Shown here in pieces: positions 1-12,773 of a stretch of DNA of 64,000 bases (positions are counted from its first letter, which is position 1; each line of letters opens with the position of its first letter). The stretch spans positions 86,078,520-86,142,519 of the forward strand of contig NC_059471.1 of NCBI RefSeq assembly GCF_018139145.2, read 5' to 3'. The translations under genes were made by a program, and so were the position numbers. The stretch is from Gymnogyps californianus (Eukaryota > Chordata > Aves > Accipitriformes > Cathartidae). The notes under the pieces are model-generated. The model did no database searches. It was not told where the DNA came from and saw only the letters and a list, made by a program, of their open reading frames with translations.

Positions 1-3000
1 GTAATTCTGTACGAGGACCCATTTCACACAACAAACTCCACAACAGGGTTACATTCAGACCCAAACATTATAGCCACTAATCATGTTAGCACTGTGGTGT
101 TACTTTACAGTTGTACTCAGATACCGCATCTTTCATCTGTCCTCTGGTACACGAACACACATTAAAAATAGAACTAGAACATATTTTTCATGCTCCAGTG
201 GCATTTATTGTAACTCAGGAGAAACCAGTATCTAAAACTTCATTTTTCTAAACTATGACAAAGTATTTGTGCCATATTCATAATTGATACATATTCCTTA
301 ATATCAAAATAACCATCTGTTCCAAAAATTGAATCACCCAAGAAGCTGCACTTCAGTTAAAAGGAACAGAACAAATTACAGCAGGTGAGCAACACTGCCA
401 GTTCTAGGGGTTGATCTGTAACCTGAGTTCTCATTTCTTTTTATGTTTTGGGGTTTCCTTATTCATTAGATACACCACCTGAAGCTTTAAATGCTTTCCC
501 CTGCAATTGCATATTAGAAACTTTTTTGTTAAATGCAAGCAAGGATTCTCCCAAAAACCTTGGATACCAAAAGCAACAGCTTTAAGAAACATTTTAGATG
601 TTTCTTAAATATAATTAAATTCACAGTAAAACTAAGTTTTAAACAAGGCAAGGCACTACATTAAAATAAGAATGCAGTTCTACTGATCCAGAAAAGCAAA
701 AATTGTGTCAAGAGCATGCCTGTGCTTATTATTTCTTTAACTGATCTTTAAAGAGAATCTCTCAGACTCTGCCAAAACAGAATACAACCAGCACCCATGA
801 GAACTGGTGTGGGAAGAAAAGTAATGCAGTTGATGTAATACATGGGGCATCCAAACTAAGAATGTCTTTTTAATGCTTTTGCATAAGTATGAAGGATAAA
901 AATATTGTATAATTGGAATAGTGAAACACCTGAAAATAACCTGTCATTCAGAAGAGAGCAGAAAACTTTATTATTTTTTGTACAGTTGGCAGTTTAGGGA
1001 AAGAAGGAAACAAAGAACTAATCCTCAAAGAACTTGTCTTGCAATACTGAATTGCAGAAGTTAGGAAATATATAATTCACAGTAAGCAGTGTATGCCTAA
1101 GCTTACAAGTTGCTTAATGTTTTCCATGACAAAGCTTTGCTTTCAATCCTTTTTAACTTTGCCAGTCTTTGCTTCGGGTTGTTTGTTTGTTTTTATTTTT
1201 ATAAAAGATTTAATTAAAAACAACCCAGTCATTTCTGAGACTGTGTTGGAGAACTTATTTTCTGGCCAATGTTAAACATCCTCTCATGCCAAATTAAGAA
1301 GCCTTACTGCTTCCAAGCACCAAAACAGAAATTTGCCAGCCGAGTCAGACTGTCTGGAAGTAGTCTTGTTAGCCTTATGAAATGCTGCTTGTTCCAAAGC
1401 TAAGATTTCAGCAGTGAGCTGATCAGAGTCACAAGGGAGATGTTTGGTCTCAGATGAGCCAGTCCTCACTCCCTTCACTGTCAATGCAGAGAGAGGAAAA
1501 GCACTTTTAGAGCACCATTCATCTGATCTGTCAGAAGTCTACTTTAGGATGAGATGAATTGCAGCCCAGAAGTGCCCATTTCTCTCCACTATGAAGGGAG
1601 TCAAAGCCAACTGCAGATACCCACACTGAAGGTGTTCAGTGCTATGAACCCCCTCCATAGAGCCTCGCAGCTCTGCTTTGAAGCATTTCATTAACCATTA
1701 AGGCATTTCAGTCAAGAATGATATCATCTCAGCAGATATTTCCCTGCAGATGTTCCCACCAGCTGACCAATGGAGAAGGACTACAGCTCTTTCTTATCAG
1801 TACTATACCCGCAGTCTCTGTGCCTGTGAGACAGAAAACAAAGGACTGTCACAATTCAAACCCTCATCTAAGATTTCCACAAGAGTCTCTGAAACACCTA
1901 ACTCTTGCCTGAGTCTTCCATAAATTGGGAGCTCATTTGTGAATCCCAGTTTATGATGTTGTTTATTCTGGCACTCAATAAATATGATTATACAACTGTA
2001 TGGATGACTGTTCTTTAAGAGGTGTTTTTGCATGTACTATCTCAGCCCAAAGTCTTTTCTGCCTCTCATATAATCTGATTGTTTAGTTACATTGAAGCAT
2101 TGACTATAACCTCCTGGCCTATGGATGAAGTTTATACACAAGTTAAATTCTCAGTAAAATTACTTTCAAGCCAAATATAAGCATTACATTTCCGTGTAAG
2201 GCAATGACATTCATACTAAAGCTAGTAACAGACTTTACCTTTTTTTTTTTTTCTCCCCCTCCTTTCATACCATAGCTTGTGACATCCTGGGAACAACATA
2301 GCCTCAAGTCTGAGGGAGTTAACTCACAGTGGTGAGAGAGATCACAGTAAAAAAAAAAAAAGAACGTCCACACACACTGTCACTGGAAACTCACCCAGTA
2401 AACACCCCTTTGCACAGCCACCCTTCCTTGAGGAAGGACTGTTAAAATTTACCCACTCTGGGACCACAATCAAAGCCACAGATCTTTAGTTACCAACTGC
2501 AATCATATCAGATGGGTCCTGTCAAGGTCTGCACACTGCTAATAAATGAATTCTGAAAGTTGTGACACGCACAAGAGATCAATATTTATATCATTTCTTT
2601 GTAAAATTACAGCCTTCAAGCTCCTGGGTTAGAAATTGAGAGAGATCTCATCACTTGGATCTTAGCCATTTGAGCAGTTTCATGGCTCACGCACATGAAT
2701 GCTTATGCCTGCCTGCAACTCCTACCTCTTTCCCATGACCCATGGTCTCCGATTCTCTCTCTTGCCATTCTGTCCTCCTCTTATCCCTCAACCTATATTT
2801 AACTTGATAATTTCTGCCTAACTTAGTGCTAGCACAGTAGCAGATAGAAGTTCTGTCACTGCAGCTAATCAGTCCTGTGAGTGGTATCAGCTACCAGCTT
2901 CCCACTAGCCTCCTGGAAAAGTACTTTAAGAAACTGTTAGACTTCACAACAATTGAAAAAAATAAAGGTTAAAAACTTAATTTCATGAAAACTCACTTTT

Positions 3001-6000
3001 TATATATCATATAATAAAACACACTTGCATCTGTAACTAAAAAAAATCTGACTGTGTAAGTAGTAGAAAAGACTCTGGGCTGAGATAGTACACACACATA
3101 CATCTCTTAGATAGGTCATCCACACTGTTTTATAATCATATTTCTTGAGTGCCAAAACAAAGTACTTAAATTTACAGTGGCTGTTATTTAAACCTTGTAA
3201 GCATGCACCCAACAGAAGTAAAAAGAAAAGAAAAAAAAAGGAAAAAAAATGGCAAATTAAAGCAATTTGCTATTGCAGGTTGACATCCATCATTTGACCA
3301 CATATAATGTAAAAAGCAACAACTATTAGTCACTGCAAGTTTCAGGAAAAACAATCCTTCCTTTAAAAAGCCAATATATAGTGTGAAATACTCTCTACTC
3401 GCTACCTAATTATTGTTAAAATATGCTGAAGAATCTTAACATTCTATGAAACTTTTTTTAAACACCACAGCTCATAGCAGACAAGCGACTGTGGGGTATG
3501 TGGTGAACAAAGCAGTTCCCACCCACCTCAGTGGCTGCAGAAGATGAGCAGTGACACCAGGACAGAGGCTGACAAGATTGCAGGAAGAGAAAGGGCAGTA
3601 TCATGGCTTAAGCAGCTGAATGCTCGCCTGCAAAACTGAATTCTGTCCCTGCTTCTTTCTATCCCACAGCTGCTGTGTGATGCTAGCCTAGTCACATAAA
3701 CTGAGATTTCAGAGATGGACTTGGTGACCATACAGTTAAGATTCTGATTTTCCCGGGGGGGCGGAAATCATCAAAGTACCCCACTGGAATACAAAAAGTG
3801 GCTTTGAAAAACAGAGCCCTCATTTTAAAGGTAGTTTGTAACAAACACAATGTCTTTAGAGAGAAGAAAATTCCTAATATTTTACCTAAGCTATTCCCTT
3901 CTATCATCCGATTGTACCTCGGCATGAGTTACAACTCAAATAGTCTCTGATTTAGCATCTGTAGTCTTCCATCTGCAAAATAGCTACGCATCTACAGAGC
4001 AATCAATATGCCTGAATCCTACCTCAAAAAAGACAGATATTTGCACTTCCCATGTGCTCATTCAACCTTTATACCCAAATGAATACTAACGAAGCAGCAT
4101 TCAAAACTTCTCAAAGAGTATTTAAATAATCTACATTTGTTTCCCTTTTTGTTATTCACAGACATTAGGCAAATGGATTCCAGAAGTCACTCACTTCTCA
4201 CTTTTTCCCAAATTCATTATCACTGATTGAAAAAGGCTTCCAAATCTACATATCCAGGACACTACAAAAATACTTACCCATCACAGATGATCTGAGAAAG
4301 ATACCTGTTCAATAATTTTCCCTGTTTATATACTCTTAGTATATTAAAAATTTTGACGTAGATGTTAGACAGCCATAATGAGTAGATGTCTCACATCATA
4401 CACACTTTTCACTATGCCAGGTCATTAAGGATAATATTATTTCCTAAAATTTCTCTGCAAGCCAAAGAGCCTACTAATTCTACAGAATCTCATTTCTCTG
4501 CCCTATTTAACAGCAGAGAAGAAAAGAAACAGCAGAGTAAATTAAAAACAGGCGCTTCACACTTGCCTGCCATGCTAGCAGTGTGCCAGGCATCACATGA
4601 GACTATTTCCACTGCAATGTTTACTAGAGCTGAGCTAGCCAGTTGAGAGAGCATACAGAAAAAACACCCCAACCCTGAACCTAATTTGAACCTTGCCTGT
4701 AGTTTGGGGTGAAAAATGAGAAAGATGAACTTTATTTAACTTTTCCTACACCTCTGCACTTCCTACACTGGGTCATAAAAGGCAATGAAAGGGAATGAAG
4801 TATCAAAAAAAAAGATCGTTTATGGGATAATCTGGCCTAAGTGAAATTAAGAAGAGTATGAAATTCAACAAGAAAGGCTGTCCCTTCCTCCTCGACTGCA
4901 GGCAAATCAATTTCTAGGCCAAGGAGGTTTAGACAAGGTCCAAACTTTTAGACATTTATCCAAACTAAACCACTTGAGAGTCACCCATCATTTAATGTTG
5001 AATACCTTGGCTGGGGAGCAGAAAAATCTGCCAAATCTGCACATCTCCAACAGGTCACACACTGGCCAACAATATATATCAAAAACATTTGAAAAAATAA
5101 AATTATGCTGAGCTTTATCTTCTGCCCAAAGAAACGTAAGAGATAAGAAAAGTAATCAAAATAAAAGGCACTACAATGGAAAGAAAAAAGATTTCAGTAC
5201 ACTAAAGTTCATAAGTCTGGGTTAAGACCTTTATTCTTTTCTTTAAGAATTAAAAATATAGCATACGAAGATAAATGAGACTTTCCTACTCTGAATCTCT
5301 TATTTTTCCCAAATATTTTTTTAAAAAACAAACATCAAGAGACACCTCCATCATTAGCACTGGGAACTTGTAAGTACCAAACTGAGGTATCCCACCTCAT
5401 AACTACATTACAAATTTCCTCTTTATGTTGATAGACTCCCAGACTGTCATTTAGGACCCACATAAAAAAACCAATAAATTATGCACAGAGAAAATGTTAA
5501 TTGAAAAAAGGCAGTATTATTAAAGTGCAAATGAAAATAAAGTTTACATAAAGCCACAGCATCCTCCATGAGCCAAGAGACTTGCACTCACATATAGATA
5601 CAGAGTTCTTGATTTAATATTCTGGATGCTGGGCAGATGTGGATTCAATCTGCTATTTTTAACTTTCCTGTAAACAGTACAAGCTTTATGTGCCAGCCTA
5701 AAAGACTGCATGTGCTACTGAAAAAATCCTTATGTACCACTGAACACTGTAATTTCAAAAATGGGCAACATTCATTAAAAAATTAGAAAAATCTATTTCA
5801 AGGCACTAAGTAGTGTCAATAAAATCTAGAATTTCAGTAGAAGCTGGCCTTTCCAAAGCAAGTCACAACCATTATCTACTTAATCTTTAACTATGCTATA
5901 AATACAGTACACATTATTACTTCCAGCATGTAGACAGGGAATATTAAGCATGAACACAGCTTGTTTGTTATCACAGTGGATCCATTCTAGATTTCCCTAC

Positions 6001-8238
6001 TTTAACTAAGATTATAACTAAAAGTAAGATACCCAAAGCTAATCATCATAGGATCTCTGTAGAGTCAGAGGAATATTAGTACTTCCAAACTGTGATTCAT
6101 TAGACACAATGAATCACATGAAATTGTGATTTTACAACAAGCCTCTAAACATGGTCTCCAGCATTTATTAAATGTAGTGTAGGATGGTTCACCTCAAAAT
6201 ATATACACATATATAGTTGTCACAAGATGAATCCCAGCATGAATGCTGACAATATCTCAGTTTAAGTATTCAATGGTGTATTTTTTTCTCTTTTTAATAA
6301 ATCCTGAGATAGATTAGCTTTTTCCTTGTAAATTTAACTCCACAAGTATTGTTTTGAGGCTGATTTCTTGCAATGTTCTATTTATCCCAAACAGACTTCA
6401 TGAAACCTCTGGCACTTCTTGATGGAGCGTTCTTTTCTTCTTATTTTGGGGAAAGACTATAGTCAGATTTGGACATGATCAGCAAAGAAGAACAAAAACA
6501 AAACTGAAAAAAAAAAAAGGGTTGCAGAAGCAGTGAGCATCTTTATTAATGTGCAAGTTTTTCTAGTAATTAAATTTTTCCTTTTGAAGATTTCTGAATT
6601 GTGTGTATTGAACCTTCTGTGCAGAGAATGGGTGCCCAGCCATAATGCTAAGACAGACTGCTTTACCCCAGGTTCATACATATTCACCTTAGGACCACTT
6701 CTCTGCATTGCCCCAGTGATCACAGTGTAGTGTATTATAATCCACAGATCAGAATTCAGCAGCGAAAACAACCCTGATGTTTGTTATATTAGTCACTCTG
6801 AAAATTAGTTTACAACATTAAACTGGCAGAAAAAGCCAATTGCAAATGATTGGAAGAACTTACAGGGCTATGCCTGTAAGCCTTGAGCCACAGAGCAGGG
6901 AGAACATTGAATTTTATATCACTAGAGTCTGTGTGCTGGTTTTACACACACAGTTTCAGATGCAATGAGGAAAAAAGAAATACAGGAATTACTGCAGTGG
7001 AGTTTTCAGACGGCAAGCAGTTTCTAAGAAAATGTTTTGGAAATTTGTGTTATCAGGTCATCCAAACACTGTACAGAGTCCTGAGGTGTTTTGATGCACA
7101 TGGGCTGTATACCTTCAGCATACGTGAGCAGAATCTTCCCATCAGTTCTGATATTGCCTGATTTCACTTGACTCAACTAGCCTTCATTCAAAGATTAACT
7201 CCTCATAATCACAGCAATGGTATTAACTGTGACAGACTGTATGTAAAAATTCAGCATCACTGGGATGCTGTTGATACATCTCATGATTATCTTATTACCA
7301 ACCTCAGCAATATGACAGAACAGAGAACATAGTTCCCTGTGTTATGCTGCTTCCAAAGAAAGGATGTTACTAGTCACATTCACTGAATTCTGCTGGTGAA
7401 TACCCGGAGTCAGTGCTCTGACAGATTGTCATGTTGTTATGGACCAAGCCAGAAAACTGGGTCTGTGCTTTTACAGCACAGTTCTTATTTGTGGCCAGGC
7501 CAGCCACAAGGTTGCCTCTGCACCGTTAGAACCATATTTTTTACTGTGTTCTGCACTGCAGTATGACTATGAGACACCCAGGCTATCAGATGATGTCAAA
7601 TGCTGTTGAAAGCGGGCATTTACTGCTTTTTCCTTTGGAACTAGAGTTTGGCTGCTGTTCACTAGCTGGAATTAAGTATTAGGCTTGCAAGACAAGACTA
7701 AATCAGCATATTTTTCAAAGGATTTGTTAAAAGTGTTCAGGAGTATGACAACAGTGAGTATTGTCATGAATAGCAGCATATGCTCCAGAAGGAGGAAGGG
7801 ATCTATTCGACACATTGCAGCATTCATTTTTCATGAATCCTTAAAGCTTTATCAGCTTTGATGAAACACAAGTCAAAGTTAGGGTTGAGCAACTACCATA
7901 GTCAGACCTGAGGCCCCACAGATTTATTAAACGGACAGGATAGAATAGCAAATGCCACCGCTTTCAGGGACTATAAGGTGGAAACTCAAATTTGAAGTCA
8001 TATTGAAGGAAAAGGATCAACAGTACATTGCTAATCTGTACCTTGTGAATGTGTTATGGCAGGAGTATGCAAGAAAGTTTAGATTTAACAGCCTAAATTC
8101 TGAATATCCATCTTTAAAATTGTCCAAAATACCAAAAGTTAAGGAAATTAACTTGTTATTCTTCTCAGAAGTTGTATTATATCTTCTAAGAGGCAATCGT
8201 TACTGCAAAACAAGGAATCTGAAGAGGCATTAAAGGGT

Positions 8239-8264
8239 AAAATAAATAATAATAATAAAATAAT
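8239..8264. repeat. Short AAT-rich simple repeat
   Basis: A 26-base run made of AAT/AAAT units inside MAP3K15 intron 1. It is too short to say more than simple-sequence DNA. Confidence 0.6.
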
Positions 8265-11200
8265 CAAGCATTCTTTTGTGCCTTGATTGCAAGCCAGAAA
8301 GTCAAGACAGCTTCTGGTTTTCCAAAAACAATAGGAAGACTTACCTAGTTTTGTTCTATAGTTATTATAACAAGCAAAAATGTAAGTTTATCAACTCCGA
8401 AACTTAATTACCATGAAAACAAAAAAATCCTTCTCAACCATTTTCAGACTTCCTTTCTTTCTGATTCAGATATTTTCTCAACCTGACAACAACCCATAAT
8501 TTGTCAGTTATCTTAAGGACCATGAACAACAGTAGTAGGAACAGGCACAATGTCTGGCTTTGAGCTTGGTAACCATGTCCTTTTCTCGAACTGGGTTTAA
8601 AAAGACTGAAGCATGTCAAGCATCCATTTACAAAGAAAATATCTGAAACAAATAACTCAGTTCCACAAAAGACAGAGATGATGCTGATAAAAGCAGACAG
8701 TTACTCTGTTAAACACGACTGTGCACACAGAAGCTCTGCTAAGTAAGGAAGCCTAGTGCCAAACAGTAACGCCATTGTAAACATTAGCTTTTCTCCTGCA
8801 AATTTTTATTACCGACTAAGATTAGAGCGACAGAGATGACTGGTCTAGCACCGTTGGAAAGCAACACACAGGCAGAATATAGCCTTGTACTGTTTTCATT
8901 TACCAATTCCCAACTCCAGTTTCATCTTGTCACTCTCAGAGCAAAGGCAAAACTAACAAGAAATCTCTCTCCTCAACACACACACAAATTAGCAGAACTA
9001 AAAAGAAAAAAAATAAAAAATCTTTTTTTCTTTCTTCAACTGCTGTGAGTGAAGGCAGCAACAGAAGAGTTAATGCAGCTAGTCTCACCTGAGTGAAATT
9101 ATTATGGGCAGATATTTTTCTGCATTAGACAAAACCTGCCGCCTTTCTGTGATTGCTAAGGCAAAGACACTTGATTCAACACAATTTCTTCTGGCTGAGC
9201 TAGCTACTAAATAGTTGTAACAAATTTAAAGGGGGGAAGGAGAGGGGATAGCAACCAAGTGGCAAATAAGTCAGTATCCCAAGTGTAAACAAAGTAACTC
9301 CCCTGTTATGTTCCAGACAATCACTTTCATGAATTTACCACTCTGTTTTTGACAGGCCTGGAGGCAATGAGGTACCACAATTCATCGAAAGCACTGCTGA
9401 CACCACTAGGAAACTGAAGAATCTTAGGGAAAGCTCATTATCATGCTGATTTACATGGGAGTTTGTTTGTTTGTTTTCCAGAGCTAATGCGTTTTGGGCT
9501 TAGACTTCAAAAGCTTTAGATATTATGTGAACAACATTTTTCAAATTGTTGAGAGCCAATGACCATCAGTGGTTGAGCTACAGTTCTGTGCATGAAGGCA
9601 TGTTTTCCTAAACGGGAGAAGAAAATACATAAACAGCAGAGAGTCTAGACATTTCCTTCCATACCTTGATACAAAATGAAACAAAAAAGATTATACTGAG
9701 TGAAACAGAATCATCTTGAAGTACTTTTTAACCCTATTTACAGCTACCCTGTTTCTCACTTTAAAGAGATATTGAAAAATTTTTAAACAAAATTTAAGCA
9801 TAAAAGCAGTATATAGTACAGTAGACACAACTATATATGCACAAGTTCAGCTATAATAAACTAGAGTACTTCCCTTAATACTGGATTTAGCTATACCATC
9901 CCAGATCAGCAGAAAGCTAGGGATATAGTCTTAACAGTGTCATTACTGTTTTGGATTTGTGCCTGTCATCAGAGCCCGCTTCAGTCAATGAAAGATCATG
10001 ATTACCAAGGCTGCGATCATGTACTTCCAATGTAATAAAAGCTGGGGTACATTTTTTAAAGTTGTGAATCCCATTTGGCTTTGAGCTCCAAGGCATAACT
10101 GTTGTTGAACTACTGACTTAGACCAAAGTTTAAATGCTCAGAAGCTTTACCAGAGAATATCTGAAAAGTTTCAGTTCTACCACCTTGAACTCCACAGCAG
10201 AATCATCTACCTTGTCAGACTGAATATTATGAAGGATAAAAAAAAGCAAGCACAGTTTATCATGACACAGTGATCCAATACTTCTAAGTGTCAGAATTCA
10301 CGTCCCAGCTTTGGGTCCCTCCTTGCAGACTGCAGTGATGCAGCTTTTACTCCTGGCATGCCTCTATAGCCACCCCAGCCTCCCAGGAAAAGGTGAGGGT
10401 AGTAGCAGCACCCCTGAGAGAAAGAAGACAGGCTAGGTGAAATCACACTGTGGGAAACATTTGGCCCATCAGCTGCCAGCTGAATCACACTGACCTCAGC
10501 AGAGACTGGAGCTATGCTGTTTATAGCAAGCCTGTGCCAGGGAGCAGGATAAAGCAACAGCTGCGCTCCCTCTCTTGGCTCAGCCTCAGGCACCCACATT
10601 GCTGTTCAAAGGTAGCCTGAGGCTAAGGCAATTCACATCCATGCTGAAGTGCAAGGCAGAGCCTACCATGTTCACAAATTTCACCCCCAAGTGGCAAACC
10701 ACGTTGAGGTTCTCCTAAGAAAGACCCTACATCTATCTTGACTTCCTAATTTCAGGCATGTAACGTCACTGCAGTGTGAAAAGAGGCAGCAGCTAGGCCA
10801 AGCAACCACCCCTGGGGCTGCGCCTCCATGTGCATCGAAGTAGCAGCATGCTCGGAGTATCGACCGAACACAGGTTTGCACCCAGTGCGGACAGCCAGTG
10901 AGTTTGAAATTGAGGCCATCTTATAAGCAAAATATAGAGGAAGACAGAAAGTCTGGAGTTCTCACCCAAGTTCTGCACCAACTCCTTACACATCAAAAGA
11001 GCTTTACCTCAAGCTTCTACGGCTGCAAACCAGGAACATTAGTTACTTGTTAACTAGGGAGTACATCAACATTTGTTAACATGCAAGTGTAATTTGACGA
11101 TTAAAAAAGCAATGTATGATTACACTGATAAAAGCAGGACATGACTGCAGAATGTAAGCTACTGCATATCTATCGTAATTTGTCTATTTTATGGGAGGAT

Positions 11201-12727
11201 GGAAATTAAAGCAATGTAATTAACCCACATAAGCAAATATTTCCTTTTTTTAAAAACTTAATTTTGTGACCTCAGGTCTTACAGAAACAATTCTTAAACC
11301 TATGAAGAATATGCTACACACAGCACAGCAAGACTGAACAAGCATGCAATCACTGCAAAGGAGATGAGTGGCCAGGAACCAGGCTTCCACACAAGCAGCC
11401 TCATGTGCCCACCCTGGTTGACTCAAGCCTGTCAGCCTCATGTACAGCTTCTTTTCAGGAGCTGTCTGGTATCACTAAGAGTCAACTTGAAATGCAACAA
11501 GGCAGAACCAGAGATCTACTTGCCAACTTCTCATGGTCAAACGGCAGAGCAGATTCCTTCACAGTAACTTAGGAACTATATTGAAAAATATGTTTGTATA
11601 TCATTCTTAAACAAAACAAAAAAGGTGACCTTTAGAATTCACTGACTAGTATGCACAGTCAGCACTTTGTTTTTCTCCTATAAGTAGTCAGAACACTTAC
11701 TTATATGAAGAATTCCAGAAATGTTTCCTTTCCCAAAAAACATTTAAGCAATATTTAAAAAACAAAATAAAATTAAAAACACCCTAACTGCAGTGTTTTC
11801 AAGGGCTATAAGCATGACAACAATTGGTCTTCAGATTAAAGAGAGCGCAAGATAGATACAGTCACTCATCTCTTCAGAATAACCCTAAATGTTCAAATTT
11901 TCTACATCATTTGTAATGGCTGTAATGGGCATAAAAGCTTCTGTCTAACTAAGTCTGTTTAGTGAGAATCAGTAAGACTTCTAATCATACGGTGAAAAAT
12001 ATTACTTGCAGAGTAAATTAAAACAAAACAGAAACACACACAATTTGTATTATATTTAGGGAGAAGATTCCTTCTCAGCTGATTCAACACCTAGAAACAC
12101 CTGTAGTGTTCCTAGCTACAAAACCCAGTGACACAGGGTTCACAGTCAGATTCTAGGAACCTTTCTCAGATTTAATGTTTAAGCTCAGGAGAAGAGAAAG
12201 GCAAGCAGAGAAAATGGAAAGTTGTAGGTTCAGTTGGTTTTTGGTTTTGTTATTGTTTTTTTTCATGCAAGTAAGTTTCATGCAGAGGAAAGAACAGGGG
12301 GAAAAAAGTGCATTCCTAATTTTTTTTCCTTTATCCAAAAGTCAAGGCACAGAAATGAGTCACTTCAGATAGACAGTGCATGCACACGTACGTACTCTCA
12401 CCTTGGAAAGATGAAAGAAGTCCAAATTTGCATGGTTAGCACCAGATTTTGAGAGATGCAAACAACTTCATTCAAAGCTTCATTAAAAGGTAGGACTCAT
12501 ACTGGTTTTGAATTGTTGGTATTTCTTTCCATATGACCCATTACAACTAAAAAAGATGTTAGTTCCAAAAGGAGAAGCAATAAAACAGACTCTCTCTCCA
12601 TTAGAGAGTGTATATTTCTCCTTTTTGTTTTTAACATCTTCATCATTCTCTGAATAACAGCTCTAATCTTGCATTTGGCCCATGGCAATATACCAAAGGA
12701 AAGTTAATGAATTCCACATAACCTATT

Positions 12728-12773
12728 TATGGTTATTTATTTGCATAACCAATGTATGGTTATTTATTTGCAT
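12728..12773 (+). repeat. 19-bp direct repeat, each copy ending in an octamer motif
   Basis: The sequence TATGGTTATTTATTTGCAT occurs at 12728-12746 and again at 12755-12773, a 27-bp period. Each copy ends in ATTTGCAT, the classical POU/Oct-factor octamer. A reverse-orientation copy (ATGCAAAT) lies nearby at 12943-12950. The repeat is seen directly; a regulatory role is inference. Confidence 0.6.

Noticed and set aside
1284..1484. Minus-strand 66-codon ORF considered as a possible MAP3K15 exon
   Set aside because: The translation shares nothing with the known MAP3K15 segments that follow exon 1, and flanking splice sites are not convincing.
6463..6771. 102-codon minus-strand ORF with a Phe-rich end
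   Set aside because: The Phe-rich tail derives from an A-rich run on the plus strand. No other coding evidence.
10291..10599. 102-codon minus-strand ORF
   Set aside because: No domain, signal or homologue recognised; one of many random ORFs in intronic sequence.
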